The notes under the pieces: model-generated
Seen by the model: only the letters and a program-made list of their open reading frames with translations
What the model was told of the DNA's origin: nothing
Database searches by the model: none
Assembly: GCF_006440735.1 (NCBI RefSeq)
Contig: NZ_VFUA01000054.1
Coordinates: forward strand, 1 to 43,682
Reading direction: 5' to 3'
Length of the DNA: 43,682 nucleotides
DNA from: Mesorhizobium sp. B2-7-1
GTDB lineage: Bacteria; Pseudomonadota; Alphaproteobacteria; Rhizobiales; Rhizobiaceae
Shown here: in pieces, positions 31,826 through 40,509 of the stretch
Layout: each line of letters starts with the position of its first letter
How positions within the stretch are numbered: the stretch's first letter is position 1
Made by a program: the position numbers and the translations under genes

Positions 31826-31934
31826 AGCGCCGGTTCGCCGATTTCCATTGGACTATTTCCCCTTGCCCTGGCGGTCCATTGCAACACTGCCGGCTGGGCG
31901 CTACTGCGATCACCAGAAGTGAGCCGGTTAATCA

Positions 31935-32870
31935 ATGAAGCTGATCAGCTACAACATCCAGTACGGCTACGGCAGCGACGGGCGCTACGATCTCACGCGA
32001 GCCGCCAGGCTGATGGACGGCGCCGACATCATCGCGCTGCAGGAGGTCGAGCGGCATTGGCAGCGCAGCAATGAGGACGACCAGCCCGAGATCCTGTCCA
32101 GGCTGCTGCCCGACTATTACTGGGCCTACGGCCCCGCCTTCGACATGGACGCCAGCGAGAAGCGGGATGGCCGCATCGTCAACCGCCGTCGGCAATTCGG
32201 CACGATGGTGCTGTCGAAGCTGCCGATCGCCTGGTCGCGGCTGCACACGCTGCCGCTGCGGCGCACGGCAAGACCGCTCAACACCCGCAACGCGGCGCTG
32301 GAATGCATGATCCGCACGCCGGCCGGACCGGTGCGGGTGCTCTCGCTGCATCTGGCGCATATCGCGGCCGAAGAGCGGCTGGAGCAGATCGATTACTTGC
32401 TCGCCGAGCATCGCCGCGCGCCATCGGACGGCGGTCCCTGGAGCGGCGTCGACGACGAGCCGCAGCGCAACTGGTCGAACGGCCAGACGGAACCGGAAAA
32501 TCCGTTGGCGGCGATCTGGCTGGGCGACTTCAACATGGAGCCGGGCAGCGCCGAACACGGCCGTATCGTCGGCTCGACGCCCTATCACCGCGGTGCCGCT
32601 TATATCGACGGATTTGTCGATGCCGCGGCGGTTGCCGGCGAGTCCGGGCCGGGCTTCCATACGCACGAAAAGATCATCGACGGCAGGCTGGCGAAACGAC
32701 GGCTCGACCATTGCTTCATCGGCGGCGGGCTGGCCGATCGTGTGCGTTCGATCCGGGCCGATGTCGGCGAGGTCGCCTCGGATCATTTTCCGCTCAGGAT
32801 CGATATCGATCTCGAAACGCCTTTCGGCTCGACAAGATCCATGAAACCGGGGTCGATGAAACCGACATGA
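31935..32870 (+). CDS. Endonuclease/exonuclease/phosphatase family protein (311 aa)
   Basis: The EEP fold residues are all visible: Asn in SYNIQYG, Glu in IIALQEVE, His in LSLHLAH, Asp-x-Asn in WLGDFNMEP, Asp in RRLDHCFI and the terminal SDHFPL. Members hydrolyse phosphodiesters in nucleic acids, phospholipids or inositol phosphates. There is no signal peptide. Its stop overlaps the EamA transporter start by 4 bases, so the two are coupled, but this does not reveal the substrate. Confidence 0.88.
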   Translation: MKLISYNIQYGYGSDGRYDLTRAARLMDGADIIALQEVERHWQRSNEDDQPEILSRLLPDYYWAYGPAFDMDASEKRDGRIVNRRRQFGTMVLSKLPIAWSRLHTLPLRRTARPLNTRNAALECMIRTPAGPVRVLSLHLAHIAAEERLEQIDYLLAEHRRAPSDGGPWSGVDDEPQRNWSNGQTEPENPLAAIWLGDFNMEPGSAEHGRIVGSTPYHRGAAYIDGFVDAAAVAGESGPGFHTHEKIIDGRLAKRRLDHCFIGGGLADRVRSIRADVGEVASDHFPLRIDIDLETPFGSTRSMKPGSMKPT

Positions 32871-33712
32871 CGCTGTTCGTCTTCCTCGCCGTGCTTTCGG
32901 CGGCCGCCATGCACGCGATCTGGAACGCGCTGGTCAAGGTGCATCTCGACCGCTTCATGTCGATCACGCTGATGACGCTCGGCATGGGCTTTGCAGCACT
33001 CTTCGCGCTGCCTTTCGTCGAGGTTCCCAAGGCCGAAGTCTGGCCCTACATCATTGCCTCGGTGATCTTCCACATCGGCTACCGGACCTTCCTGGTCGGC
33101 GCCTACAAGGCAGGCGATTTTGCCCAGACCTATCCGCTGGCGCGCGGCACCGCGCCACTGCTCTCGGCGCTTGGCGGCATCTTCGTGGTCGGCGAAGTCC
33201 CGGCGCCGTTCGCCATTTTCGGCATACTGCTGTTGTCGGCCGGCACGCTGGTCATGTCGTTCCGGGGCGGTGCGCATCTGGAGAAGCTCAATCTGCGCGC
33301 GGTCGGCTTTGCGCTCGGCACGTCGATCTTCATCGCCAGCTACACGCTCTCCGACGGCAGCGGCGCGCGGCTGGCGGCAACCGCGCAGAGCTATGCCGCC
33401 TGGCTGTTCGTCTGCGATGCGTCGTCGGCGCTGCTCCTGTGCATGGTCTTCCGCGGGCCGCGATCACTGCCTGTGCTGGCGCGTGACTGGAAGGCCGGAT
33501 TGTTCACCGGCGTGCTCAGCGGCGCGGCCTATTGGATCGTGATGTGGGCGATGACCAAGGCGCCGATCGCCTCGGTCGCGTCGCTGCGCGAGACCTCGAT
33601 CCTGTTCGCCATGCTGATCTCGGTGCTGGCGCTGGGCGAGAAAATGACGGTCTGGCGGGCGGCCGCGGCGCTCGGCATCGTTGCCGGCGTCGCAGCGCTC
33701 CGACTCGGATAG
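32867..33712 (+). CDS. EamA/DMT-family transporter (281 aa)
   Basis: Nine to ten membrane helices are arranged as two repeats of the drug/metabolite transporter family. Repeat one begins FVFLAVLSAAAMHAIWNALV and contains YPLARGTAPLLSALGGIFVVGE; repeat two ends LRETSILFAMLISVLALGEK, the classic last-helix signature. It probably exports or imports a small metabolite. The ATG overlaps the stop of the phosphohydrolase gene. It is convergent with the MFS transporter gene at 33739, with 26 bases between stops. Confidence 0.9.
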   Translation: MTLFVFLAVLSAAAMHAIWNALVKVHLDRFMSITLMTLGMGFAALFALPFVEVPKAEVWPYIIASVIFHIGYRTFLVGAYKAGDFAQTYPLARGTAPLLSALGGIFVVGEVPAPFAIFGILLLSAGTLVMSFRGGAHLEKLNLRAVGFALGTSIFIASYTLSDGSGARLAATAQSYAAWLFVCDASSALLLCMVFRGPRSLPVLARDWKAGLFTGVLSGAAYWIVMWAMTKAPIASVASLRETSILFAMLISVLALGEKMTVWRAAAALGIVAGVAALRLG

Positions 33713-33734
33713 GGCGGTTCGTCGCCGAGCCTGA

Positions 33735-33763
33735 CCGTTCACACTTTTCCTGGAACGGCCCCA
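33735..33763 (-). repeat. Dispersed hairpin element, short copy 3
   Basis: TTCACACTTTTCCTGGAA is shared with copies 1 and 2, but the outer stem is reduced to CCGTTC (33735-33740) and GAACGG (33753-33758). It lies at the convergent ends of the EamA and MFS genes. The MFS stop codon and last residues are encoded within it. Confidence 0.55.
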
Positions 33764-34986
33764 ACCTCATGGTCCAACACGGTCATCACCTGGCCGCGCT
33801 TCTCAGGGCTGAAGCGGATGACCACGATGATGCAGACAGCGACCACGCCGGCGAACAAGGCCAGCGCATAGCCGTAGCTGCCGCCGGGAGCCTCGGCGAT
33901 GCCGGCCTGGTAGGGGCCGCCATAGGATGCCGCCAGATTGCCGGCCTGGTAGATGAAACCGGGCAAGGTCGCGCGCACCGCGCCTGGCGAGAGCTCGTTG
34001 AGATGCACCGGAATGACGCCCCAGGCGCCCTGCACCGCCACCTGCATGACGAAGGCGCCGACCGCCAGCATGAAGGGTGTGGTCGAATAGGCCCATAGCG
34101 GCAGCGCCGGCAGGGCGATCACACAGGCGAGCGTGATGGCATTGATGCGGCCGATCTTCTCGGACAGCGCGCCGAAGGCCAGTCCGCCGACGATGGCGCC
34201 GATGTTGGCGACGATGGTGATCCAGCTCACCGTGTGCGGGTCAAAGCCATGCTGCTTCTTCAGGAAGGTCGGATAGAGGTCCTGCGTGCCATGGCTGAAG
34301 AAGTTGAAGAACATCATCAGCACCACGGCATAGAGTGCGATGCCCCAGTGCTTTTGCAGCGTCTCGAGCAATCCTGGCTTCACATGCTGGCGAGCCTCGA
34401 GGAAGGCTGGCGATTCCGGCACATGCGAGCGGATGAAGAGCACGATCAGCGCCGGTATGAAGCTCAGGAGGAACATGGCACGCCAGCCGAAGGTGAAGTC
34501 GCCGATCTTCTGGCCGTAGAGCAGACCGTAGACCACCGCGGCCAGCAGATAGCCGGCCGGATAACCGCATTGCAGGATGCCCGAGACCATGCCTCGCGCG
34601 CTCGGCGGAATGGATTCCATGGCAAGCGAGCTGCCCAGGCCCCATTCGCCGCCCATGGCGATGCCGAACAGGGCACGCAGCGCCAGGAATATGCCGAGGT
34701 TCGGCGAGAAGGCGGCCAACGCGCCGATCACCGAATAGCTGACGATGTTCAGCATCAGAATCGGCTTGCGGCCATATCTGTCGGCAAGCATGCCGAAGAA
34801 GAACGCACCGATGAAGCGCGTCGCCAGTGTCAGGAACAGTGCTTTGGAGACCGCCGGCACGTCGGTCTGGAACTCAGCGGCAATATCGGTGAGCAGGAAA
34901 GTCAGAAGGAAGAAATCAAAAGCGTCGAGCGTCCAGCCGAGGAACGATGCGGTTACGGTTTTCTTCTGTTCGGTGGTGAGGTTCAA
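33739..34986 (-). CDS. MFS transporter, organic-acid/sialate type (415 aa, TTG start)
   Basis: Twelve membrane helices are present, with MFS motifs WTLDAFDFFLLTFLL in helix 1, GMLADRYGRKPIL in the first cytosolic loop and GEWGLGSSLAMESIPPSARG, the pattern of metabolite:H+ symporters for lactate, sialate or aromatic acids. The start is TTG at 34986 with a perfect AGGAGG seven bases upstream; no ATG is available. The last residues (VGAVPGKV) are encoded by a dispersed hairpin element. It follows the Dabb gene by 92 bases on the same strand and may import a substrate or intermediate of the neighbouring oxidative pathway. Confidence 0.87.
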   Translation of the reverse strand: MNLTTEQKKTVTASFLGWTLDAFDFFLLTFLLTDIAAEFQTDVPAVSKALFLTLATRFIGAFFFGMLADRYGRKPILMLNIVSYSVIGALAAFSPNLGIFLALRALFGIAMGGEWGLGSSLAMESIPPSARGMVSGILQCGYPAGYLLAAVVYGLLYGQKIGDFTFGWRAMFLLSFIPALIVLFIRSHVPESPAFLEARQHVKPGLLETLQKHWGIALYAVVLMMFFNFFSHGTQDLYPTFLKKQHGFDPHTVSWITIVANIGAIVGGLAFGALSEKIGRINAITLACVIALPALPLWAYSTTPFMLAVGAFVMQVAVQGAWGVIPVHLNELSPGAVRATLPGFIYQAGNLAASYGGPYQAGIAEAPGGSYGYALALFAGVVAVCIIVVIRFSPEKRGQVMTVLDHEVGAVPGKV

Positions 34987-35054
34987 GGCGGTCCTCCTTT
35001 GTATCCCCCAAAGGAACGATATGTTTCATAGGGTGCAAAAGAGAACGGGACAGC

Positions 35055-35073
35055 CGCCGGTTTTAAGCCGGCG
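35055..35073 (-). other. Small hairpin after the Dabb-domain gene
   Basis: CGCCGG (35055-35060) and CCGGCG (35068-35073) flank TTTTAAG, five bases past the stop of the Dabb gene. It lies in the 92-base gap before the MFS gene. No T-run follows in the leftward direction, so it may only partly reduce read-through. Confidence 0.4.
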
Positions 35074-35078
35074 AGCGG

Positions 35079-35399
35079 TCACATTTGCGTCACCTCGAGA
35101 TCAATGACCATCAGCCCGTCGGTGCCGCCCTTGAGCGCGGCGACCAACCGCGCGCCGGCGCGCTGATGCGCCTCGTGAACGAGATAGGCGTCGCGGGTCG
35201 CGGCATCGTCAAAGTCGATGGTGAAGCCGTGGCCGAAGCCGCGCGCGAACGGCTCCGGGCTGACATTGGCGCTGAACTCCACCTTGCCCATGCCGTCGAC
35301 GACGGTGCGCAACGCTTCGAGATCGGCATGGATCGCCGCGCGCTCGGTTGCAGGAACGTCGTCGCGAAAGCGGAAGAAGACGCAATGCCGGATCATCAT
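35079..35399 (-). CDS. Dabb (stress-responsive A/B barrel) domain protein (106 aa)
   Basis: This is a single ferredoxin-like Dabb domain: MIRHCVFFRFRDDVPATERA at the start, the NVSPEPFARGFGHGFTIDFD strand and the conserved YLVHEAHQRAGARLVAALK. Family members dimerise into a barrel and some act as enzymes on small organic molecules. The start at 35399 has GAGGAA five bases upstream. It begins 7 bases after the GMC oxidoreductase stop, so it is co-transcribed with the oxidative genes and may act on one of their products. The activity is unknown. Confidence 0.85.
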   Translation of the reverse strand: MMIRHCVFFRFRDDVPATERAAIHADLEALRTVVDGMGKVEFSANVSPEPFARGFGHGFTIDFDDAATRDAYLVHEAHQRAGARLVAALKGGTDGLMVIDLEVTQM

Positions 35400-35406
35400 T
35401 TGTTCC

Positions 35407-37035
35407 TCAAGCCGCCTGGTTGCCCTTGAACACGGCCGGCGGCAACGGCTCGCGGCCGAGGATGAGGTCGGCGCCCTTTTCACCGACCATGATCGTCGGC
35501 GCATTGGTATTGGAGGAGGGGACGCGCGGCATCACCGAAGCGTCGCAGACGCGCAGGCCCTCGATGCCGCGCAGCCTGAGATCCGGCGTCACCACGGCCA
35601 TCGCATCATGGCCCATGCGGCAGGTGCCGACCGGATGGTGGTCGGTCTTGGAGGTGCGGCAGGCATAGTCGAAGAGATCGGTGTCGCTTTGCAGGTTCGG
35701 CCCTGGCAGAACCTCGCGCAGCACATAGGGCTGCAGCGCTTTCTGCCGCATGATGTCGCGCGCCAGCCTGAGCCCCTTGATCGACATGTCGCGATCATAG
35801 GGGTCGGACCAGTAGTTCGGATCGATCAGCGGATGGTCGGCCGGGTCGGCGCTTTTCAGCCGCACGGTGCCGCGCGAGCGCGGGCGCAGGAAGGCGGAGT
35901 TCAGCGTCACGCCAGGGTTCTTCAGCTTCTCGACGCCGGCCTCGATGCCGGAGCCGAGACCGAGGTGGAACTGGATGTCGGGCGAGGCGGCGGTCGGATC
36001 GGCGTACCAGAAGCCGCCGGTCTCGAAGAGGCTCGAGGCGACGGGACCCTTCTTAAGCAGCAGATACTGAAGGCCCGCCCACATGGTGCGGTGCAGCTTG
36101 GCGTAATTGTCGTAGGTGTGGTCGCCGGTGCATTCGGCGATGACGAACAGGTCGAGATGGTCCTGCATGTTGGAGCCGACGCCGGGCAGGTCATGCACCG
36201 GCGTGACGCCAACCGACTTCAAATGGTCGGCCGGGCCGATGCCGGACTGCATGAGGAGCTTCGGCGAGCCGATGGCGCCGGAAGAGACGATCACCTCGCG
36301 TTCAGCGCGCAGGACGGTCTTTTCGCCGCCCGGTTTGTCGACGACCTCGACGCCGATCGCGCGGCCCTTCTCGACGACGACGCGGGTGACCAGCACATCG
36401 GTCCTGACGGTCAGGTTCTTGCGGGCGCCGATCGGCTTCAGATAGGCAACGGAGGCCGATGAGCGCCGCGCATTCTTTTGGGTCAGCTGATAGTAGCCGA
36501 CACCTTCCTGGCTCGCGCCATTGAAGTCCGGATTGAAGGGTATGCCCATTTCCTGGCCGGCGCGGAAATAGGCCTCGCAGATCGGCAGCGGCGAGATCGG
36601 GTTCGACACCCCGAGCGGACCCTGGTCGCCATGGAAATCGTTGGCGAAGCGCTGGTTGTTCTCGGCGCGCTTGAAATAGGGCAGCACGTCGCGATAGCCC
36701 CAGCCGGTCAGCCCCTCTTCCTTCTCCCAGGCGTCGTAGTCGCGGGCGTTGCCGCGCGTATAGATCTGGGCGTTGATCGACGAACCGCCGCCGACGACCT
36801 TGGCCTGCGTGTACCAGAAGACGCGATCCTTCATGTGCTTCTGCGGCACGGTCGACCAGCCCCAGGAGGCGATGCCCTTGGTCATCTTGGCGAAGCCCGC
36901 CGGCATGTGGATATAGGGATGCCAGTCCTTGCCGCCGGCTTCGAGGAGCAAAACGGAATTGGACGGATCCTCGCTCAGCCGGTTGGCGAGAACGCAGCCG
37001 GCCGGCCCGGCGCCAACGATGATGTAGTCAGCCAT
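35407..37035 (-). CDS. GMC-family FAD oxidoreductase, choline-dehydrogenase-like (542 aa)
   Basis: The FAD-binding GAGPAGCVLANRL starts near residue 8, and EAGG lies near 33. GMC signature 1 is around VVGGGSSINAQIYTRGN (residues near 82), and signature 2 around SSGAIGSPKLLMQSGIGP. The catalytic His sits in HPVGTCRMG and the partner Asn in SSNTNAPTIM. Length fits choline dehydrogenase and related alcohol dehydrogenases. No export signal is seen, so it acts in the cytosol or at the membrane face. With the SDR gene 6 bases upstream and another GMC gene beyond it, it probably oxidises an alcohol or polyol; choline itself is not supported by the context. Confidence 0.88.
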   Translation of the reverse strand: MADYIIVGAGPAGCVLANRLSEDPSNSVLLLEAGGKDWHPYIHMPAGFAKMTKGIASWGWSTVPQKHMKDRVFWYTQAKVVGGGSSINAQIYTRGNARDYDAWEKEEGLTGWGYRDVLPYFKRAENNQRFANDFHGDQGPLGVSNPISPLPICEAYFRAGQEMGIPFNPDFNGASQEGVGYYQLTQKNARRSSASVAYLKPIGARKNLTVRTDVLVTRVVVEKGRAIGVEVVDKPGGEKTVLRAEREVIVSSGAIGSPKLLMQSGIGPADHLKSVGVTPVHDLPGVGSNMQDHLDLFVIAECTGDHTYDNYAKLHRTMWAGLQYLLLKKGPVASSLFETGGFWYADPTAASPDIQFHLGLGSGIEAGVEKLKNPGVTLNSAFLRPRSRGTVRLKSADPADHPLIDPNYWSDPYDRDMSIKGLRLARDIMRQKALQPYVLREVLPGPNLQSDTDLFDYACRTSKTDHHPVGTCRMGHDAMAVVTPDLRLRGIEGLRVCDASVMPRVPSSNTNAPTIMVGEKGADLILGREPLPPAVFKGNQAA

Positions 37036-37041
37036 GGTTCC

Positions 37042-37803
37042 TCACAAGCGCGGCACGGAGAGCGCGCCGTCGACATCGATGACCGATCCGGTCGAAAAGC
37101 CGAATTTGCCGGAGGCGAGCGCGGCAACGACAGCGCCGATGTCGCCGGCCTCGCCCCAGCGTTTGGCCGGCACCAGGCCACCCTCGATGAGCGCGTCATA
37201 TTTGGCGGAAACGCCCGCCGTCATGTCGGTGCGGATGATGCCCGGCCGCACCTCGAACACGCCGATCGCTTCAGCGGCAAGCCGCAGCGCCAGGTTCTTC
37301 ACCCACATCGAAAGCCCGGCCTTGGAGATGCAGTAGTCGGGTCGTTCCGGCGACGCCATGGCGGCGCTGACCGAGGTGATGGTGATGATCGACCTGGCTG
37401 AACCGGCAGGCGTTGCCAGCATGGCCTTGGCGACGGCCTGGCTAAGGAAAACCGTGCCGCGCAGGTTGATGTTCAGGGCGCGGTCGAAATTCTCCGGCCT
37501 CAGCTCCAGCAGATCGCCGCGCACCACGGCGCCGACGCCGGCATTGTTGACGAGGCAATCGATGCGCCCGAAGGTGTCCATGGCCGCTTCGACCAGTTTC
37601 GAATGGCCGGCGAGATCGGCGATGTCGCATTGGGCGTAGGCGAATTTCGCACCGCGCCCGGCGATCTTCTCGGCCAGCCCGTGTGCAGATTTTTCGGCAA
37701 GGTCGGCGACAAGGATGTCGAATCCGGCATCGGCCAATGCCTCTGCACAAGCGAGCCCGATGCCGCGCGCGCCGCCGGTGACGATGGCTGCGGGGCGGCT
37801 CAT
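37042..37803 (-). CDS. SDR-family oxidoreductase, 3-ketoacyl-reductase-like (253 aa)
   Basis: TGGARGIG is at residues 9-16, Asp in VADLAEKS suits NAD, NNAGVGAVV is in the middle and the catalytic YCISKAGLSMW is in place. The tail KFGFSTGSVIDVDGALSV is typical. The SDR start overlaps the upstream GMC stop by 4 bases, and the second GMC gene begins 6 bases after it, so three oxidoreductases are tightly linked. A sugar or polyol dehydrogenase step is likely; the substrate is undetermined. Confidence 0.88.
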   Translation of the reverse strand: MSRPAAIVTGGARGIGLACAEALADAGFDILVADLAEKSAHGLAEKIAGRGAKFAYAQCDIADLAGHSKLVEAAMDTFGRIDCLVNNAGVGAVVRGDLLELRPENFDRALNINLRGTVFLSQAVAKAMLATPAGSARSIITITSVSAAMASPERPDYCISKAGLSMWVKNLALRLAAEAIGVFEVRPGIIRTDMTAGVSAKYDALIEGGLVPAKRWGEAGDIGAVVAALASGKFGFSTGSVIDVDGALSVPRL

Positions 37804-39302
37804 GCGGCAAGCTTCGTCTTGCGGATATGATCGGCAACGCGCAGCGCCTGGGCCACGATCGACAGCGCTGGGTTGACCGCGGCCGATGTCGGCAGGAAGC
37901 CGCCGTCGACGACGTAGAGGTTGCGGTGGTCATAGGCGCGGCAGAATGGATCGAGCGGCGACGTTGCCGGGTCGTTGCCCATCTTCACCGTGCCGCATTG
38001 GTGCGAGGGCGTGCGCTTGTCGAAGGGCCGCGACAGCACGATCGGATAGCCGCAGGCGCGAAGGTTCTCGCGCATGACCTTGCTCAGGCCTTCCAGCGAC
38101 TGCATGTTGGAGCGGCGCCATTGCATGACGATCTCCTTGCCGTCGACCAGGATGCGGCTTTCGGGATCGGGCAGGTCCTCGCACATCAGGTACCAGTCGA
38201 CCGCGTGGCCGGCCATGTAGTCGAGCGCGAATTTCGGCATCGTCTTCACATTGGCCTTGAGCATGTTGCCGTCGATCTTGCCGAGCAGCTGCACGTTGCC
38301 GAGCGGCTTGCCGCCCTTGCCGTCGGACAGGTAGTAGTCGTTGAGCATCAGCGTCTTCTGGTAGACGCTGTCGTTGCGGCGGCGCGGGTCGATCGCTAGC
38401 ATCGCCGCCGAATTGTGGTTCATGAAATTGCGCCCGACCTGGTCGGAGCTGTTGGCAAGGCCCTTGCCCGTCGCGGAAGGCGAGCGCAGCAGGATGGCGG
38501 CCGAGTTGATCGCGCCGGCCGACAGGATGACGAGCTTCGGCGACAGTGTCTTCTGCGAACCGTTCTGTGTGTAGTGGATGGCGGTGATCGACTTGCCGTC
38601 CGGCGAGGTTTCGAGCCAGTCGACATGCGCGCCGGTTTCGAGGCGGATGTCAGGATTCTTCAGCGCCGCGGTCAGCGGGCCGGTCTGGGCGTCGATCTTG
38701 CCCTGGCCGGTGTTGGGGAACGCGTCCCAGCCGGTCTTGCCTTCCTTCAGCCAGGTCTCGATGTCGACGCCGAGCGGCAGCGACGCGGGATGCAGTCCAA
38801 GGCCCTTCAACTCGGCGCGGGCGCGCGCGATCGGCGGCTCGTCCGGCACCGGCTTGAAGGCGTAGGGAAGCGAATGGAACGGTTCGGTCGGGTCCTCGCC
38901 GAGCGTGCCGCGCACGCGAAAAAGCTGCTCGGCCTTGGAGTACCAGGGCTCGAACTCGTCATAGGAAAACGGCCATGCCGGCGAGACGCCGCCGAAATGC
39001 TCGAGCTCGGAGAAATCCTCCTTGCGGTAGCGGATCAGGACCGCGCCGAAGAACTTCGAATTGCCGCCGACATAGTAGTAGTTGCCGGGGTTGAAGGCAG
39101 CGCCGCCAGCCTCGCGCCACATCTCCTTCGGCCGGTAGTGCTCGTCGATGAAGATGGATCGCGTCGAGCGTGCATGCGGCGTCGCGGGCAGCGGCTCGCC
39201 GCGCTCCAGGATCAGGATCGAGGCGCCGCTGCCGGCCAAGCCGGAGGCGATCGTGGCACCGCCGATGCCGGAGCCGATGATGACGATATCCGGGTTTGTC
39301 AT
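37800..39302 (-). CDS. GMC-family FAD oxidoreductase (500 aa)
   Basis: The protein opens PDIVIIGSGIGGATIASGLA, an FAD-binding Rossmann motif, with ERG near residue 34. YYVGGNSKFFGAVLIRYRKE matches the GMC signature-1 region, and the C-terminal domain has HQCGTVKMGNDP (catalytic His) and TSAAVNPALSIVAQAL (partner Asn). It differs strongly from the other GMC protein in this set and is closer to the gluconate-dehydrogenase and sugar-oxidising branch. It follows the transporter ATPase gene after 68 bases that hold an inverted repeat, and is translationally coupled to the SDR gene. Confidence 0.86.
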   Translation of the reverse strand: MTNPDIVIIGSGIGGATIASGLAGSGASILILERGEPLPATPHARSTRSIFIDEHYRPKEMWREAGGAAFNPGNYYYVGGNSKFFGAVLIRYRKEDFSELEHFGGVSPAWPFSYDEFEPWYSKAEQLFRVRGTLGEDPTEPFHSLPYAFKPVPDEPPIARARAELKGLGLHPASLPLGVDIETWLKEGKTGWDAFPNTGQGKIDAQTGPLTAALKNPDIRLETGAHVDWLETSPDGKSITAIHYTQNGSQKTLSPKLVILSAGAINSAAILLRSPSATGKGLANSSDQVGRNFMNHNSAAMLAIDPRRRNDSVYQKTLMLNDYYLSDGKGGKPLGNVQLLGKIDGNMLKANVKTMPKFALDYMAGHAVDWYLMCEDLPDPESRILVDGKEIVMQWRRSNMQSLEGLSKVMRENLRACGYPIVLSRPFDKRTPSHQCGTVKMGNDPATSPLDPFCRAYDHRNLYVVDGGFLPTSAAVNPALSIVAQALRVADHIRKTKLAA

Positions 39303-39322
39303 AGTCTAAGGATCTTTGTTTC

Positions 39323-39372
39323 GATGCATGTCGTCGCCCCAAAACCGGAGCCACTTTTGGGCGACATGCATC
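39323..39372. repeat. 50-bp inverted repeat at the ABC ATPase gene end
   Basis: GATGCATGTCG (39323-39333) and CGACATGCATC (39362-39372) form the outer stem, and CCCAAAA pairs with TTTTGGG inside; four unpaired bases bulge on the left arm. It covers the last two bases of the ATPase stop codon. Sequences of this type are common between rhizobial genes (recognition only). On a leftward transcript it would be a 3' hairpin of the transporter genes, separating them from the oxidoreductase genes. Confidence 0.65.
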
Positions 39373-40486
39373 AGAGGATGCGCTTCTCGGTCGCCGGGTC
39401 GAAGAACACAGCCTTGCTGAGGTTGAAGGCCAAGGGCGTGCTGGTGCCGGGCTGGATCTTGGCATCGGCCCTGAGCCGCGCCACCACGCCCTTGCCGCCA
39501 AGATTGGTGACCGCGAAAGTGTCCGATCCCGCCGGCTCGACCACTTCGATGTGGCAGTCGGCGGTGGCAATGCTGGAGCCGTTGCGCTCGGCACCCTCCG
39601 GATCGGTCAGCGCTTCGGGTCGGACGCCGAAGATCACTGGCTTGTCCTTGAAAGCCGCAAGGCCGGCGGGCGCGCCGGGCATCGGCAGCACGATCGGCTG
39701 GCGCGCCTCGCGGTCGAGCACCACGGAAAGCCCGCTGCCATTGCCGTCGATCTTGGCTGGGATCAGGTTCATCGCCGGCGAGCCCATGAAGTCGGCGACG
39801 AAGATGTTGGTCGGGTTGTTGTAGATCTCGGCCGGCGTGCCGAACTGCTGCACCTCGCCGTCGCGCATGACGGCGATCTTGGTCGCCAGCGTCATCGCCT
39901 CGATCTGGTCGTGCGTGACATAGACGATCGTCGTGCCGGTCGTGGCGTGCAGGCGCTTGATCTCGATGCGCATGTCGACGCGCAGCTTGGCGTCGAGATT
40001 GGAGAGCGGCTCGTCGAACAGGAAGAGTTTCGGGTCGCGCACCAGCGCGCGGCCCATGGCGACGCGCTGGCGCTGGCCGCCGGAAAGCTGGCTGGGCTTG
40101 CGGTTGAGGAGGTGGCCGATCTGCAGGATCTTGGCCACCTTGTCGATCGCCGCCTGGCGCTGTGCCGCAGGCACGCCGCGCATCTCCATGCCGAAGGCGA
40201 TGTTGCCGGCAACCGTCATGTTCGGATAGAGCGCGTAGCTCTGGAACACCATGGCGATGTCGCGCTTCGAAGGATGCAGGTCGTTGATCGCGCGGCCCTC
40301 GACGCGGATCTCGCCCTCGGTGATCTGCTCCAGCCCGGCGATGGTGTTGAGCAGCGTGGACTTGCCGCAGCCGGACGGGCCGACCAGGACGAGGAAGCCG
40401 CCCTTTTCGAGCTCGACATTGATGCCCTTCAGGATCTCGACATTCCCGAAGCGCTTCTTCAGCCCATCAATTTCCAGAAAAGCCAT
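39371..40486 (-). CDS. Sugar ABC transporter ATP-binding protein, UgpC/MalK-like (371 aa)
   Basis: Walker A GPSGCGKST, Q-loop FQSYALYPNM, signature LSGGQRQR, Walker B LFLFDEP and switch VTHDQIEAM are present. A C-terminal TOBE/MalK-type region follows residue 235 (FMGSPAMNLIPAKIDG, FGVRPEAL). The start at 40486 has AAGGAA upstream; an open frame extending to 41245 is an antisense-free shadow of the permease gene in another frame. It powers the importer encoded just upstream and is 23 bases from the permease stop. Confidence 0.92.
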   Translation of the reverse strand: MAFLEIDGLKKRFGNVEILKGINVELEKGGFLVLVGPSGCGKSTLLNTIAGLEQITEGEIRVEGRAINDLHPSKRDIAMVFQSYALYPNMTVAGNIAFGMEMRGVPAAQRQAAIDKVAKILQIGHLLNRKPSQLSGGQRQRVAMGRALVRDPKLFLFDEPLSNLDAKLRVDMRIEIKRLHATTGTTIVYVTHDQIEAMTLATKIAVMRDGEVQQFGTPAEIYNNPTNIFVADFMGSPAMNLIPAKIDGNGSGLSVVLDREARQPIVLPMPGAPAGLAAFKDKPVIFGVRPEALTDPEGAERNGSSIATADCHIEVVEPAGSDTFAVTNLGGKGVVARLRADAKIQPGTSTPLAFNLSKAVFFDPATEKRIL

Positions 40487-40509
40487 GGTCGTTCCTTCAG
40501 AAAATAGGG

